From Nicotiana tabacum (lineage: Eukaryota > Streptophyta > Magnoliopsida > Solanales > Solanaceae), in contig NC_134084.1 of the NCBI RefSeq assembly GCF_000715075.1, positions 102,342,411 through 102,406,410 on the forward strand: DNA of 64,000 nt, written 5' to 3'. The notes under the pieces were generated by a model. It was not told the origin of the DNA. It searched no databases and was given only the letters and a program-made list of their open reading frames with translations. Both the position numbers and the translations under genes were made by a program. Each line of letters opens with the position of its first letter. The stretch's first letter is position 1. Positions 45,466 to 56,599 of this stretch are shown here, in pieces.

Positions 45466-46337
45466 TTTTTGGCCTCGGCATGGTCCTTAATGAACAAATC
45501 TACAAGTATTTCAAAAGAGTCTATTAAATTCTCGGGTAAGAGTGAATACCATGTCAATGCCCCCTTCGTAAGAGTTTCTCCAAACTTTTTCAGCAGAACC
45601 TATTTGATCTCATATTGAGCCAAATCGTCCCTTTCACCACTGTTATATAGGTTGTGATGTGCTCCAGATGGTCCAAAGTCACATCGTACTTTGGTATGTC
45701 CGACAACTTGAACCACTTCGAAATTAACTCCGGTGCTGCGCTCGGCTTAAACATTAATTGAGTATATTTTTTCAAATCTGGGCCCTTCAAAACTGGTGGT
45801 GCACCTGAAATCTGATCCATTCGGGCGTGAAACACCTTCGCATTTTGATCTATTCGTTCATTTATTTTCCTTTTAAATCTCATGAGCTCAATTTTGAAGG
45901 GATCATTACTATTATCCTTACCAAATCTGCTACCGGTCCCCCCTGCACCGTCAAAATCGACCTCACCCCTCGGTTTTTTTTTATCAACTCTTTGATCCAT
46001 TTTGTTTGTAGGAGCGCAAGGAGGAATCGAGCCCCTTCCTATTGCGTTGTTATAAGCGCCGGACAATTGTTGCTTAAATTCCGTCATTTCCTGATCTTAC
46101 CTTGAAAGGTGGCCCATGATGGCTTTTGTTGTTCTATGAGGATTCTTACTGTTTCCACAACTTGTTCCTCTTCCACATCATTGGGAGTTGGCTCGCGTAG
46201 ATGTTGGGGATACTGTCCTTCATGGACCGGGTTTGCTTCTACCCCTCATTGCCAGTGTCGCTGATTGAATCCTCATGTTGAGGCAGATTTTCATGTCCCT
46301 CAACATTGTGTGCGATGTTGACATTGTTAGCTGCCAT
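45466..46337 (-). pseudogene. Tat2 gag, truncated and broken
   Basis: An ATG at 46337 opens MAANNVNIAHNVEGHENLP and stops occur soon after. The frame 46087-45590 holds RMDQISGAPPVLKGPDLKKY and IPKYDVTLDHLEHITTY, matching the Tat1 gag at 23600-23770. The frame from 45557 adds MTWYSLLPENLIDSFEILVD and is then cut at 45466 by the chromovirus LTR. Confidence 0.83.
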
Positions 46338-46418
46338 CTTCAATTTCTTGCTAAGGAATAAAAAATCAAACAAGTTAATAATAAACACAAGGATCAACTC
46401 AATTACGCAACTGTATAT

Positions 46419-46438
46419 GCCCCACGGTGGGCACCAAA
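46419..46438 (-). other. Primer binding site of Tat2
   Basis: On the minus strand it reads TTTGGTGCCCACCGTGGGGC, next to the LTR edge at 46440. The Tat1 site differs by a single base. Confidence 0.85.
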
Positions 46439-47369
46439 CTATTTACCCGTAAAATGGTACAGTTGAATTTATTACGTGATTTATAGACAAGTAAACTGAT
46501 TTGATCCGAAAATAATAAGTAAACGGGATTAAAAATAAGACTTAGCAGTTAAAATAGAAGGAAATGACAAGTTTGGCTCCAAGAGCAATGCCTCCGAGGA
46601 CACAGATAAGAACAATATAAAAGAGCAAATACAATTATTTTATTGAGCTTGAGAATAGAATATAGCATAAGTTTTGTCAAAAATTTCATGTCTTACAATG
46701 GTTGTTGAGACTACTATTTATAGCTATACCTACGGAAACAAGATCCTGTCACGACCCTAAAACCGACCCGGTCGTGATGGCGCCTATCGTAAAACTAGGC
46801 CAGCCGACACAACTCCCGAATTAACCATTAATAAGTAAGAATCATTTTTAAGCCTTTAATTAAACAAATGTTTCATAATGTAAGTCTAAATGAACATTGC
46901 AAAAATAATATACAAGTCCGACATCGGGGTGTCACAAGCCACAAGCATCTACTAAGGTCTGAATACAATGAAAAGTTTGAAAATGTATTAAATACAGTCT
47001 AATGAAAATAGGGGGGGAGAAAAGCAGTGCTGCAAACGTCGGACAACTACCTTGCTAACTCCAATGACTCTGCCACTGAGCAATCAACACCCGCTACCGG
47101 GTTCAAAAATACCTGAATCTGCACACAAGGTGCAGGGAGTAATATGAGTACTCTAACTCAGTAAGTAATAAAGGTAAATGAAAGCTGAGCAGTAAGAAAA
47201 TATGCAAGACATAACATAATGCTACAACAAATGCAGTACATTTCCAAAACAGTACGAAAATCGTTCTCTTCATAAATCAAGCTCAGTTTCAGAAAAAAAA
47301 ATCCTTTTAAAACAACTTTCAATGGTTTCAAACGAGTGATAAAACATTGAGTAAAAATGATAGAAAATG

Positions 47370-47520
47370 TAAACAGCCCCTCGGGCATAATATCAACAGA
47401 ACCAGCCCCTCGGGCTACCTCACAATCACTCGTAATCAGCCCCTCGAGCATAACATGAATCAAGAACCACCCCTCGGGAAATAACATGAAACAATATCAG
47501 CCCTTCGGGCTACATCACAT
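47370..47520. repeat. CAGCCCCTCGGGC word array in the solo LTR
   Basis: CAGCCCCTCGGGC or a close relative occurs about five times in 150 bases, separated by AATATCAAC- or ATAACATGAA-type spacers. The core CCCCTCGGG is nearly palindromic. Related phrases (GCCCTCGCCCTC, AGCCATCTCGTGG) continue to about 47690. Confidence 0.8.
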
Positions 47521-48734
47521 CTCACATTGGGTACCCACGCTCACTGGGGGTGTACAGACTCCGGAGGGGCTCTTACAGCCCAAGCGCTATTACAAGCCAT
47601 CTCGTGGCATAATCAATCAGGCCCTCGCCCTCACATAACAAGCCACCTCATGGCATAATAAATCAGGCCCTCGTCCTCTCATATATCACAATTTAGTACA
47701 ACATGTTGCATCGTGCATCCCGATCCCATAATATCCTCACAACATAAGCCCTCGGTCCCACTCAGTCAAAAACCTCTCAAGCCATTCGGGCTATCAGTAA
47801 AACAGGGTGCTCAGCCCAAAATATCATTTTATGCATTAAAACGGAGTAATAAAGATTGCGTTATGAAATCAGTAAATACAGCATGACTGAGTATAGATCT
47901 TAAATCAAAAAGAGTGAGAGGATAATAAGAAAAAGCCCCTAAGGGTCCAAACAGCTCTGGCACAAGGCCCAAATATGGCATTCAGCCTAATTTATAGGAA
48001 ATTCTTTCTAAAACACATAAGTATCATATAATTTAAGTCAAATACTCAACTTTATAGTTGCTACGGGATGGACCAAGTCACAATCCCCAACGGTGCACAC
48101 CCACACGCACGTCACCTAACATGTGCGTCACCTCAAAATAGTAAAGCAATGTGAGATCTGGGTTTCATACCCTCAGGACAAACATTTTACAATCATTACT
48201 TACCTCAATCCGGTCCAAACTCTAGCCCGCGATGCCTTTGCCTCTCGACTCGGCCTTCGAATGCTCCAAATCTAGCCAAAAGTAGATTCATACCATCAAA
48301 ATATGCTAGGGGAACAAAGCCCACTCGAAAATATCCAATTTATATCAAAAATTCCGAAATTGACCAAACCCGGCCCCCGTTCCCATGTCTCAGAATCCGA
48401 TAGAAATCACATCAATAGAATCCTTACACTCTCACGAGTTCGTACGTATTAAATACATCAAAATCCGACATCAAATGCCCATTCAAATCCCCAAAAGAAT
48501 TCTCAAACTTTTCTTCCATTTTTTCCCAATTTTCACTCTAATTTCTCACATTAAATGATGCAATTCAAGACTAAAATATGGAAATAAACCAAATATGAGT
48601 GAAGAATACTTACTCCAATAGCTCCACTGAAAATATCCTCAAATATCACCTTCTCCCGAGCTCTCTAATGGTTTTTGTGATATTGGACTTAAACCCTCGA
48701 TTTTAAAAATATAAACTAACTGCTCAGGTATTCT

Positions 48735-48980
48735 ACATCGCGAACGCGGCATCACCCTCGCGTTCGCGAAGCTCAAAGCTTCACTGACAACTTCTTTCCT
48801 TCGCGAACGCGAGGGCCACACGCGAACACGATGACCACATAGCTCGACCCTACGCGAACGCGGAGCCTTAACTCACACACCTTCACGAATGCTGGACCTA
48901 CATTGCGAACGTGAAGAACAAATTGATTGACCCTCTCATTAACCCTTCGCGAACGCGAGAACCTCTCACGAACGCGAAGA
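48735..48980. repeat. TCGCGAACGCG word array upstream of the solo-LTR TATA
   Basis: About nine variants of TTCGCGAACGCGA occur in both orientations in 245 bases. On the LTR's own strand the array ends some 20 bases before the TATA-like run. Confidence 0.88.
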
Positions 48981-50142
48981 AGGATTTCTCTACAACAAAA
49001 TACCAGAAAATCTGCCAAGTTCAAAGTTCAAAAATTGATCCGTTAATCACCCGAAACACACCCAAGGCCCTCGGGACCTCAACCAAACATGTCAACATAT
49101 CCCATAACATCATTCAAACTTGTTTCAACCTTCGAAATGCTCGAAACAACATTAAAACACCAAATTTGCATCGGATTTAAGCCTAAGAATTCCAAAAACT
49201 TTCAAATTCCGTTTTCGATCAAAATGTCTATCAAACCTTGTCCGAATGACCTAAAATTTTGCACACATGTCACAAATGATACAACAGACCTACTCCAACT
49301 TGCGTAATTCCATTCCGACCCCTATATCAAAATTTCACTTATCAACCGGAAAATGCCAAAATTCCAATTTCGCTAATTCAAGCCTAAACCTTCCACAGAC
49401 CTCCAAAATACATCCCAATCATGCTCCTAAGTCCCAAATAACCTAACGGAGCTAACCTAATCATAAAAATTCCAATACAAGATCATATACTAACAAGTCA
49501 AAACTTGGTCAAACATTTCAAATTTTAAGCTGTAAACTGAGAATTGTTCTTCCAAATTCATTCCGATTACCTTGAAAACCAAAACCGATGATTTACATAA
49601 GTCATAATACATCACACGGGGCTAATCGTGCCCGAGAACTGGCGAGCAAAATGCAAAAGCTCAAAACGACCGGTCGGGTCATTACAGATCCTAGGATCAA
49701 TCCCCTACTAAATGACAATAAAGGGGCCATTGATGAATATATAACGGCAAGCCATGAATGCAGATATTCTCTGCAAAGACTTCCCATTTAATGCTAGGGA
49801 ATATTATTCATTAAATGATATCCGATGATAAACATTTGATGTGTTCACATTGATCATGCTCCCTTCGGGGTCTATCCGATGCCAGTTGTAGCTATTGTTC
49901 CCAATACTGGTTGTTACTCGATTTACTTTCTACCTGTCTTCGGTTCCACGTGTCACGCTACCATTCGATCATTTAATTTGAACCAATTTTACCCTATACA
50001 ATAGTTTTCATGTTTATAGTTGAAATAAGTTTCGTATTATTATAAATAGGGGTATTGGTAGCATATTTATGTGTGGAGATTTGTGAGAATTGTAGAGAGT
50101 TTCAGAGAATTTATAATAATTTTTTTAATATTAGTATCAGAG

Positions 50143-50399
50143 CTTTTACGATCTTGGGAGAGAATGAAGTAGCTTCCGCTGCCCGCAGATGGTACTAGCT
50201 AATATGTGCCACCCTTCCGGCCATTGAATATGTTGGTAAACGTCGAGCCAATAATATATGCAAATAATAAAATAGAAGGATAAAAAATATTTCAACTTAC
50301 AAGAGGTGCTAGCCAATATGGCACGAGAGGAAGAAACTATTTTCCAAAAAATTAGTGAGTAGCAGTTAAAAACTAATAATAATTTGAGAACTAGTGACA
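50143..50399 (+). other. TRIM-like internal region, 5' part
   Basis: No gag or other ORF is present. It contains two CTAGC(T/C)AATATG phrases (50189 and 50308). I see nothing else. Confidence 0.55.
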
Positions 50400-50800
50400 G
50401 GTGCATCAACAATTGGATGTTGGTGACAAAGTGCATCAACGGTAGTCTTAGACACGTGCTTCAACAAAATTGGGTGTTGGTGACAAAGTACATCAACGGG
50501 TGTTGGAGACAAGTTCTACAACAAAAATTTGGATGTTGGTAACAAAGTGAATCAACGGGAGTTGAAGACACATGCTTCAACAAAATTGGTTGTTGATGAC
50601 AAAGTGCATCCATGGGAGTTGAAGACAAGCGTTTTAACAAAATTGGTTATTGGTGACAATGTGCATCAACTGGAGTGTCACGTGCAACAACGGAGTTGGA
50701 GACAAGTGATTCAATAAAATTCATTATTGGTGACAAAGTGCATAAACATGAGTTAGAGACAAGTGCTTCAACAAATGTGAAAGTTGGAGAGAAGTGCTCC
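50400..50800 (+). repeat. 57-bp tandem repeat inside the TRIM-like element
   Basis: ACAAAATTGG(G/T)TGTTGGTGAC units begin at about 50464, 50521, 50580 and 50637, with a partial one at about 50408 and a longer-spaced, decayed one near 50713. Each unit also has AAAGTGCATCAACGGGAGTT and GACAAGTGCTTCA. The period is a multiple of three, so a frame stays open across three units (LKT...TKLV..D.VH..E). Confidence 0.85.
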
Positions 50801-50856
50801 AACACAACAGTAACAAAAAAAGTTAGATGTATACAACTTTGAATTACAAGAGAGAA

Positions 50857-51098
50857 TGTTGGAAAGATAATTCAAAGTCGTAATAGGAAAACAAAATTGT
50901 TTAGGATTGGTATTTGGTAGTATTTAGTTGATGTCTAAATAGGATTTATTTTCAGAATTATATAGAAATAGTTTTCATGTTTCTAGTTGAAATAAGTTTT
51001 CTATTATTATAAATAGGGGTATTGGTAGCTTATTTTATGTGCAGAGAAGTGCGAAGTATTTTAGAGATCTATGTTCAATAAAATAAATTATTCCTTCA
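50857..51098 (+). repeat. 3' LTR of the TRIM-like element (242 bp)
   Basis: It starts TGTTGGAAAGAT after the purine run ACAAGAGAGAA and ends ATTCCTTCA. A TATA box (TTATAAATAGGGG) lies at 51008-51020. Its left 120 bases align with 40861-40978, the rest with 50006-50130. Confidence 0.8.
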
Positions 51099-51669
51099 TC
51101 GTATGAGATCTGACAATGGACGGGGAAAATGGAGAACGAAGGAGTTGCAATTTCAGCTTTAGAGCCCGTTTGGCTAAGCTGTCAAAAACTACTTATTTTG
51201 AGAAGTGCTTTTTAATAAAGTACTTTTGAAAAATTACAGTTTGTGTTTGGCCAGTTCATTTGAGAAGAACTTTAATAAGCAAATTGTGTTTGGACAATAT
51301 TTTCAAAAAGTACTTTTGAGTATTAAATTATGAAAAAAGACAGTACATATTCAATTTACTTGTAGCATATTATTTAAAAGAGATAAATCAATTTAAATAT
51401 TTATTATAATAACATTAGTGAATTTTTCTTTTTATTTAATTAGAATATAAAATATAAAGTAAAAATATATATTAAAGATTTTAATCAATATAATAGTTAT
51501 CCAAAGCAACAATATTAGGTATCCAATATTACTTATTGTTTACATTGATGATTTAATTATATCAAAATATAGTCATTCAGTATAAATTTAGAATCTACTT
51601 CATTAATCCTATATAAAAAAGAGATCTATTTATGGTGAAAGGACTATTTCAAAGAAGAATAGGAGAAGG
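51099..51669. other. Stretch with one MITE-like end
   Basis: AGAGCCCGTTTGGCTAAGC at 51161 begins a sequence with AAGTGCTTTT/AAAGTACTTTT phrases common in plant MITEs, but the opposite end is not seen. It may have been cut off by the LTR at 51670. Confidence 0.4.
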
Positions 51670-52344
51670 TGTAACGACCCGATCGGTCGTTTTGAACACT
51701 TACATTTCGCTCGGTTGTTTGAAGGCATGAGTAACTCCATATGATGTATTATGACTTATGTGAATCGTCGGTTTTGATTTTCATGTTATTCGGAACTGAT
51801 TTGGAAGAATAATTCTGAGATAGAAACTTTTAATTTGAAAGGTTTGACCAAATTTGAATTTTTGGTATTTGACCTCGGAATGGATTTCTGATGGTTATGT
51901 TAGCTCCGTTAGGTGATTTTGGACTTAGAAGCGCGTCCGGATTGTGATTTGGAGGTCATTAGTAGAGTTTGGCTTGAATTGGCGAAAGTTGGAATTTTAA
52001 AAAGTTTGACCGGGAGTGAATTTTTTGATATCGGGGTCAGATTCCAATTCTGAAAGTTGAAACAGGTCCATAATGTCAAATGTGACTTGTGTGCAAAATT
52101 TGAGGTCAATCAGATGTGATTTGATAGGTTTCAGCATCGGTTATGGAAGTTTAAGTTTCAAGTCCATTGGTTTTGATTTTAGGTGTGATTCGTTGTTTCG
52201 ATGTTGTTATGTGTATTTTTAGGCCTTGAGTAGGTTCCTGTCATATTATGGGATTGTTTGGATGGGGTCCCGAGGGGCTCGGATGGGTTTCAGACTAAGT
52301 TCGGATCATTTTCACTTCATGGTGCACTGTTGAAGATTTCTGAT

Positions 52345-52610
52345 TCTGGTGTTACCGCATCTGCAGAAGGATGGGCACAGATGCGAGTCCACAGATATGG
52401 ACAACCTACTGCAGAAGTGTACCAGGCTTGGCTGGAGGTCATCGCAGATGCGGAGGAAGACTCGCACCTACGAGTGCGCAGAAGCGAAAATTGTTCCGCA
52501 GGTGCAAGCGGTCGGCTAGTTAGTTATGGTCGCAGAAGCGAAGAAGTTACCGCAAATATTGTGGACGTAGATGTAATGATTTGTCCACAAATGCGGAAAG
52601 TGCTGGGCAG
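52345..52610. repeat. GCAGATGCG-type word array upstream of TATA
   Basis: Words such as CCGCATCTGCAGAAG, GCACAGATGCGAG, TCGCAGATGCGGAGG, CGCAGAAGCGAA and CAAATGCGGAAAG recur with 15-40 base spacing. The last one ends about 20 bases before the TATA box at 52615. Confidence 0.75.
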
Positions 52611-52614
52611 AAGC

Positions 52615-52621
52615 TATAAAA
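52615..52621 (+). promoter_or_regulatory. TATA box of the Tekay-like LTR
   Basis: TATAAAA follows the word array in the context GAAGCTATAAAAATCG. The solo LTR has the related TATATTTTTAAAATCG at the same place. Confidence 0.65.
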
Positions 52622-52870
52622 ATCGAGAATTTTGTTCTTTCTTCATATTTTGAGATGTGAGACTTGAATTGATGTGATTTTTGGAGCAAATTTCATCACA
52701 AGAATTGGGGTAATTGTTCTCTACTCAGTTTTGATTACATTTCATAAATCCATCATCATTTTTAATAATTGGTTGGTGATTTAAAGAGGAAATTGGGGGT
52801 TTGGCCTAAAGTTTCATAATATGAATTTTTGAGTTTTGAACATCGAATTGGAGTCGGAATTGAGTGAAAT

Positions 52871-55385
52871 TGTCACGACCCAAACTGGAGGATCATGACT
52901 AGCACCCGGGGCATACTTGCCGAGCACCAACGTATATTTTATCTAACCTTCCTTATTATCTTTAAGGGCTGACGAGATCATTATAAATTGTAGAAATGGA
53001 TCATGAACAACAAACAATGAAATATAATGGAATGAACATACATAACATGGGATAACAAGACTGCCAAGAAACTACATATAAGGTACGAGCTACCACGCTC
53101 TCTTGAAAGAATATACAACAAAAATCAGCCGACAAAGCATACCAAACTATACATGAGTCGACACCTGTCTATGAGCCTCTAAAAGAGAATAAGTGCTGCA
53201 ATATTGCCGTAACAGGGCCCCGACATACCCATAATATCTATAACAAAAAATGCATACCAAGACCACGACAAGTCTGGAGAAGGGATCCAGCCAATAACCG
53301 CTGAACTGGAAAGCCTACTGTAGTGGGGGAGATGGTCTACCTGTCTATCAGGACCTGCAGCACGACATTCAGTATCCACAAATATAAAGGACATCAGTAC
53401 GAATAAAGTACTGAGTAAGTAAGGCAGGAAAGCATAAGTAAGAACAATAATGTAAACAGGGATACAGAATATACAACCTGTAACATCTGGATACCTCTGA
53501 GGGCTAAAGAGATGAAATGTGTGATACATACATAAACTTTTAAAACATACGCCTTTGTGGGCATCATCATCATATCGTACCCAGCCGGAATAGGCTCGGT
53601 AAAACGTGCCTGGCTACGTGGAGCTCGGTAAAACCCAACTGATCAGTGGTTGCACAATAGGTGCCGTACTCGGCCGACTATAGCGCGGCTCGATAGAGTA
53701 AAGTAGATATATATATATAATGCATGCAGGACTCACTAGAATCATATTCTGAACCTTTCTGAGTGAGGTAAGATCGATATTTTCCGTACACCTTATTAGG
53801 AATAACTCTTCATCAAGAATCTTATAAGAATAAAGAAGTACCAACAACATTGATAACATAAGAATAAGAGAAGCAACCGCAACATCAATTGTTCTATAAG
53901 AAGGGAAACAATATAAGTATTGGTAGCTTCTAAGAGTAGAGTACCTTTGGAAGCTCGTTCATTGCATTGAAAAAGAAGGAAAGGGATAGCCTCACATACC
54001 TTGTATATGTACTGCCCAACCTCAAGCTATGCAAATGTCACGACTTCTTACTCTATAATAAGAGAAATGACACTATCGTTATCGTTTAAGCATTGTAACT
54101 ATTATGTATCGACCACAACTCCTTAGTCTACAATTAGAGAACCTCCCCTATATATATGACTTCACACAAGTCAAAACAATCACCAAACAACCCAACATTC
54201 CCATATCACTTCATACGCAACACGACAACCATAATAGTGTCAAACAATCCGAAAATATTACGATGAACGACCCACAAACAACCATGCCATTATGTAGTGT
54301 TTCTCCACACCCTTCCTCCTTTCAAATCCATAAAAATAGTAGCAAAATAGATAACCCAATAGCAACACGAAACAACCCACAAAATAGTCCCACAAGTTCA
54401 ACAACTCAAAATTAATTTTTTAGTTTACTTAAACACGTTTCGACCTGTCTTTTCTTTCAAATTGAGAAACACAACCAAAAGTACATAATTATACCTCTTA
54501 TCTAATAAACCAGCCGTGAATTCAACTTAAAAATAAGTTCACAACCAGCCAACCATGACACAAGAACAAAGAACATACCATTCTTTCGAAACTCGCTAGG
54601 TCTATTCTTTACGATTGAGTTACAATTCGCAAACACATAGATAATGGAAGAATAAGCATAACCTTACCTTGTACTGAGTATAACCCAAGAAACATGGTCC
54701 TTCTTCATCAAAAATCAGTTCCTCAATGTGGATGCAATAAATATAAAGAGTAACTAGCAAGTAGATGGGTGAAATAAATGCGTTGATAATCCCTTAAAAG
54801 TCCCCTCTTGGAAAACTTTGTGGCTTTTAATTGAGTCCTCTCATTTTGGCAAGTAGATGATGCACCTACTTGTCACCTACCAATCTGCGCAGTCTCGTAA
54901 AAATGCAAATATCTCTACACTCCAAGGTTGTATTGATAAACAGTTTAATGCATTGGAAACTAGACTCATAGATATTCAATTTGGTGGGTATATCACCCCG
55001 TAATTCCAAGTAAATTGTGAGAAAATTTTAGTAATATTTAACCTAAAATTTAAGTAAAATTATGAACATAAGTTGCGACAACTTTTGTCGACTTTTGTTT
55101 CATAAATCGTTTGGATTCAAGACTTATGATACGGATATTATATGATTAAAATAACTTAAAACACGACCTCTTGAGAATATTAGCACCCCTATTTTTACCC
55201 AAAATTAAGGGTTACAACATCCTTGATTCGTTTAACTTCTAATACTTGTTAACCACCCTTATACACCCATGTGTAATTTAAGACCAATAGGATTAACTTC
55301 TTATCATCTCAAAGATAATCTCTTCTCAGATTTACATTGACTAACTTATGACATGAACCAACGTACGTGAATATGGGTTGTAACA
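52871..55385 (-). repeat. 3' LTR of the Tekay-like chromovirus (2515 bp)
   Basis: The edges are TGTCACGACCC at the left and GGGTTGTAACA at the right. A word array with CGGTAAAACGTGCC, GAGCTCGGTAAAACCC and GCTCGATAGAG lies at 53560-53700. Several ORFs of about 80-120 codons within it show no family features. Confidence 0.8.
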
Positions 55386-55686
55386 CTCTCCTCCCCCCCT
55401 AGGAGCATTCGTCCTCGAATGTAAGGGTATATGGGGAGTCTAAATCATCGTGGATTCTAACAGAAATTTCCGGCCGAGTTTCCCCTATAAAATGGACACT
55501 AGCGAAACTTGAAAGCAGTTAAACCCAACGTATGGACTCACAAGTCTATAGAAAGCATTATGGATTTATACATTATCTGCATATCACCATTTTGTTTTAA
55601 GGAAGAGTATTCTCAAGCTATTACTTACCTCATAGATCCGTTTCACCCTCTAATGTGTCCTGCGTTCCCTCGGCATCCTCGTTATC

Positions 55687-56346
55687 TTAATTTTGGAATA
55701 GGTAAAGGTATTTAGACTTCATCTCCTCTTCTGCTTCCCATGTCATTTCTTCCACATTCTTGTTCCTCCACAATACTTTGACAAAAGCAACATCCTTTGT
55801 TCTCAGCTTGCGGACTTGTCGATCTAATATAGCCACTGACACTTTTTCATATGATAGATCCTCTGTAACTTGTACATCTTTGATAGAGACGACCCGATAA
55901 GGGTCTCCAATACATTTCCTCAACATAGATACATGGAATACCAGGTGGACAAATTCCAATTCGGATGGCAATTCTAACTCATAAGCAAACTGTCCAATTC
56001 GTCGAAGAATTTTGTACGGACCGATATACCGCGGACTCAGCTTATCCTTCTTCCCAAAATGCATAACACCCTTCATTGGTGATATCCTCAAGAAAACCCA
56101 ATCACCAACCTCAAACTCCATATCACGACGTTGGACATCAGAATAAGACTTTTGCCTGCTTTGCACCGTCCTCAGTCGCTCTTGTATCAGTTTCACCTTC
56201 TCGATGGCTTGGTGAATCAAATCTAGCTCATATAGTTCTTTTTCATCGGCTTCGAACCATCCAAGTAGTGATCTACATCTCCTCCCATATAGTGTCCTCA
56301 TACGGGGCCATTGTAATAATGGAATGGTAGCTATTATTGTAGGCAA
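55687..56346 (-). pseudogene. Integrase C-terminus with chromodomain
   Basis: This frame carries the end of the integrase (QSRQKSYSDVQRRDMEFEVG, GDWVFLRISPMKGV), the GPY motif (LSPRYIGPYKILRRIG) and a C-terminal chromodomain (VAILDRQVRKLRTKDVAFVK, VLWRNKNVEEMTWEAEEEM). The chromodomain of Tekay/Del chromoviruses is thought to guide insertion to heterochromatin. The frame itself is clean; its first 20 codons overlap the upstream frame out of phase. Confidence 0.9.
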
Positions 56347-56599
56347 ATTCTATAAGTGGAAGATGGTCATCCCAACTCCCCTTGAAATCCAGAACACATG
56401 CTCGTAGCATATATTCAAGTGTCTGAATGGTACGTTCAACCTGTCTGTCAGTCTGTGGATGGAATGTAAGGCTGAGATTCACTTGTGTGTCTAAACCCTT
56501 CTGAAAAGACCTCCAAAAGTTAGCTGTAAATTGCGCTCCTCGGTCTGATATAATAGATACCAGCAAACTATGAAGCCTAACAATTTCCTTGATATACAA
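56273..56599 (-). pseudogene. Integrase catalytic core, C-terminal part
   Basis: The frame begins at the Athila B junction and reads IISDRGAQFTANFWRSF, with the second catalytic acidic residue, then FHPQTDRQVERTIQTLE, with the third, and LIEFAYNNSYHS. The first catalytic residue lies beyond the junction. A frameshift near 56300 separates it from the chromodomain frame. Confidence 0.88.

Larger units (their letters stand above)
46747..49686 (-). mobile_element. Solo LTR of a Tekay-like chromovirus (2940 bp)
   Basis: The insertion starts TGTCACGACC and ends GGTCGGGTCATTACA, with a 5-bp target duplication GATCC at 46742-46746 and 49687-49691. No PBS, PPT or coding sequence is inside, so it is a solo LTR left by recombination between two LTRs. 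Read on the minus strand its start matches that of the LTR at 51670 (TGTAA(C/T)GACCCGA(C/T)CGGTCG), which defines orientation. A TATA-like run TTTATATTTTTAAAA lies at 48716-48701. Two word arrays are listed separately. Confidence 0.9.
40979..50000 (-). mobile_element. Tat-type gypsy element without pol (Tat2), with nested insertions
   Basis: The minus-strand element has a perfect target duplication ATAGT at 40974-40978 and 50001-50005. Its 5' LTR is 50000-46440, split by a solo LTR at 46747-49686. The PBS is at 46438-46419, gag at 46337-45466, the antisense ORF at 41943-42520 and the 3' LTR at 41590-40979. A chromovirus fragment (about 42530-45465) interrupts gag. No pol sequence of the Tat type is present between gag and the antisense ORF. 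Confidence 0.88.
46440..50000 (-). repeat. 5' LTR of Tat2, interrupted by a solo LTR
   Basis: The two parts are 46440-46746 and 49692-50000, together about 616 bp, in agreement with the 612-bp left LTR. The outer edge reads CCCTATACA, and the inner edge has TA in place of TG. Confidence 0.85.
40861..51098 (+). mobile_element. Miniature copia-like (TRIM-like) element, split by Tat2
   Basis: Removing the Tat2 insertion leaves an element of about 1.2 kb: 5' LTR (40861-40978 joined to 50001-50130), PBS TTAGTATCAGAG (50131-50142), a 714-bp internal part without gag or pol, PPT (ACAAGAGAGAA) and 3' LTR (50857-51098, 242 bp). The LTRs share TATTATAAATAGGGGTATTGG. The internal part is largely a 57-bp tandem repeat. 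No target duplication is obvious at the outer ends. Confidence 0.75.
51670..52870 (+). repeat. Tekay-like LTR, plus strand, truncated by nested insertion
   Basis: It starts TGTAACGACCCGATCGGTCG, like the solo LTR read in its own direction. It contains a word array (52345-52610), a TATA box (GCTATAAAAATCGAG) at 52613-52627 and the beginning of the transcribed part. It is cut at 52870/52871 by the start of another LTR; the rest would lie beyond the window. The 131-codon ORF at 52258-52653 is a by-product. Confidence 0.8.

Noticed and set aside
49500..49690. Possible host flank right of the solo LTR
   Set aside because: The GATCC duplication and the resumed Tat2 LTR at 49692 show it is still inside the inserted LTR.
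52258..52653. 131-codon ORF in the Tekay-like LTR
   Set aside because: It spans the CpG-word array and the TATA box. Its length follows from base composition, and the peptide resembles nothing known to me.
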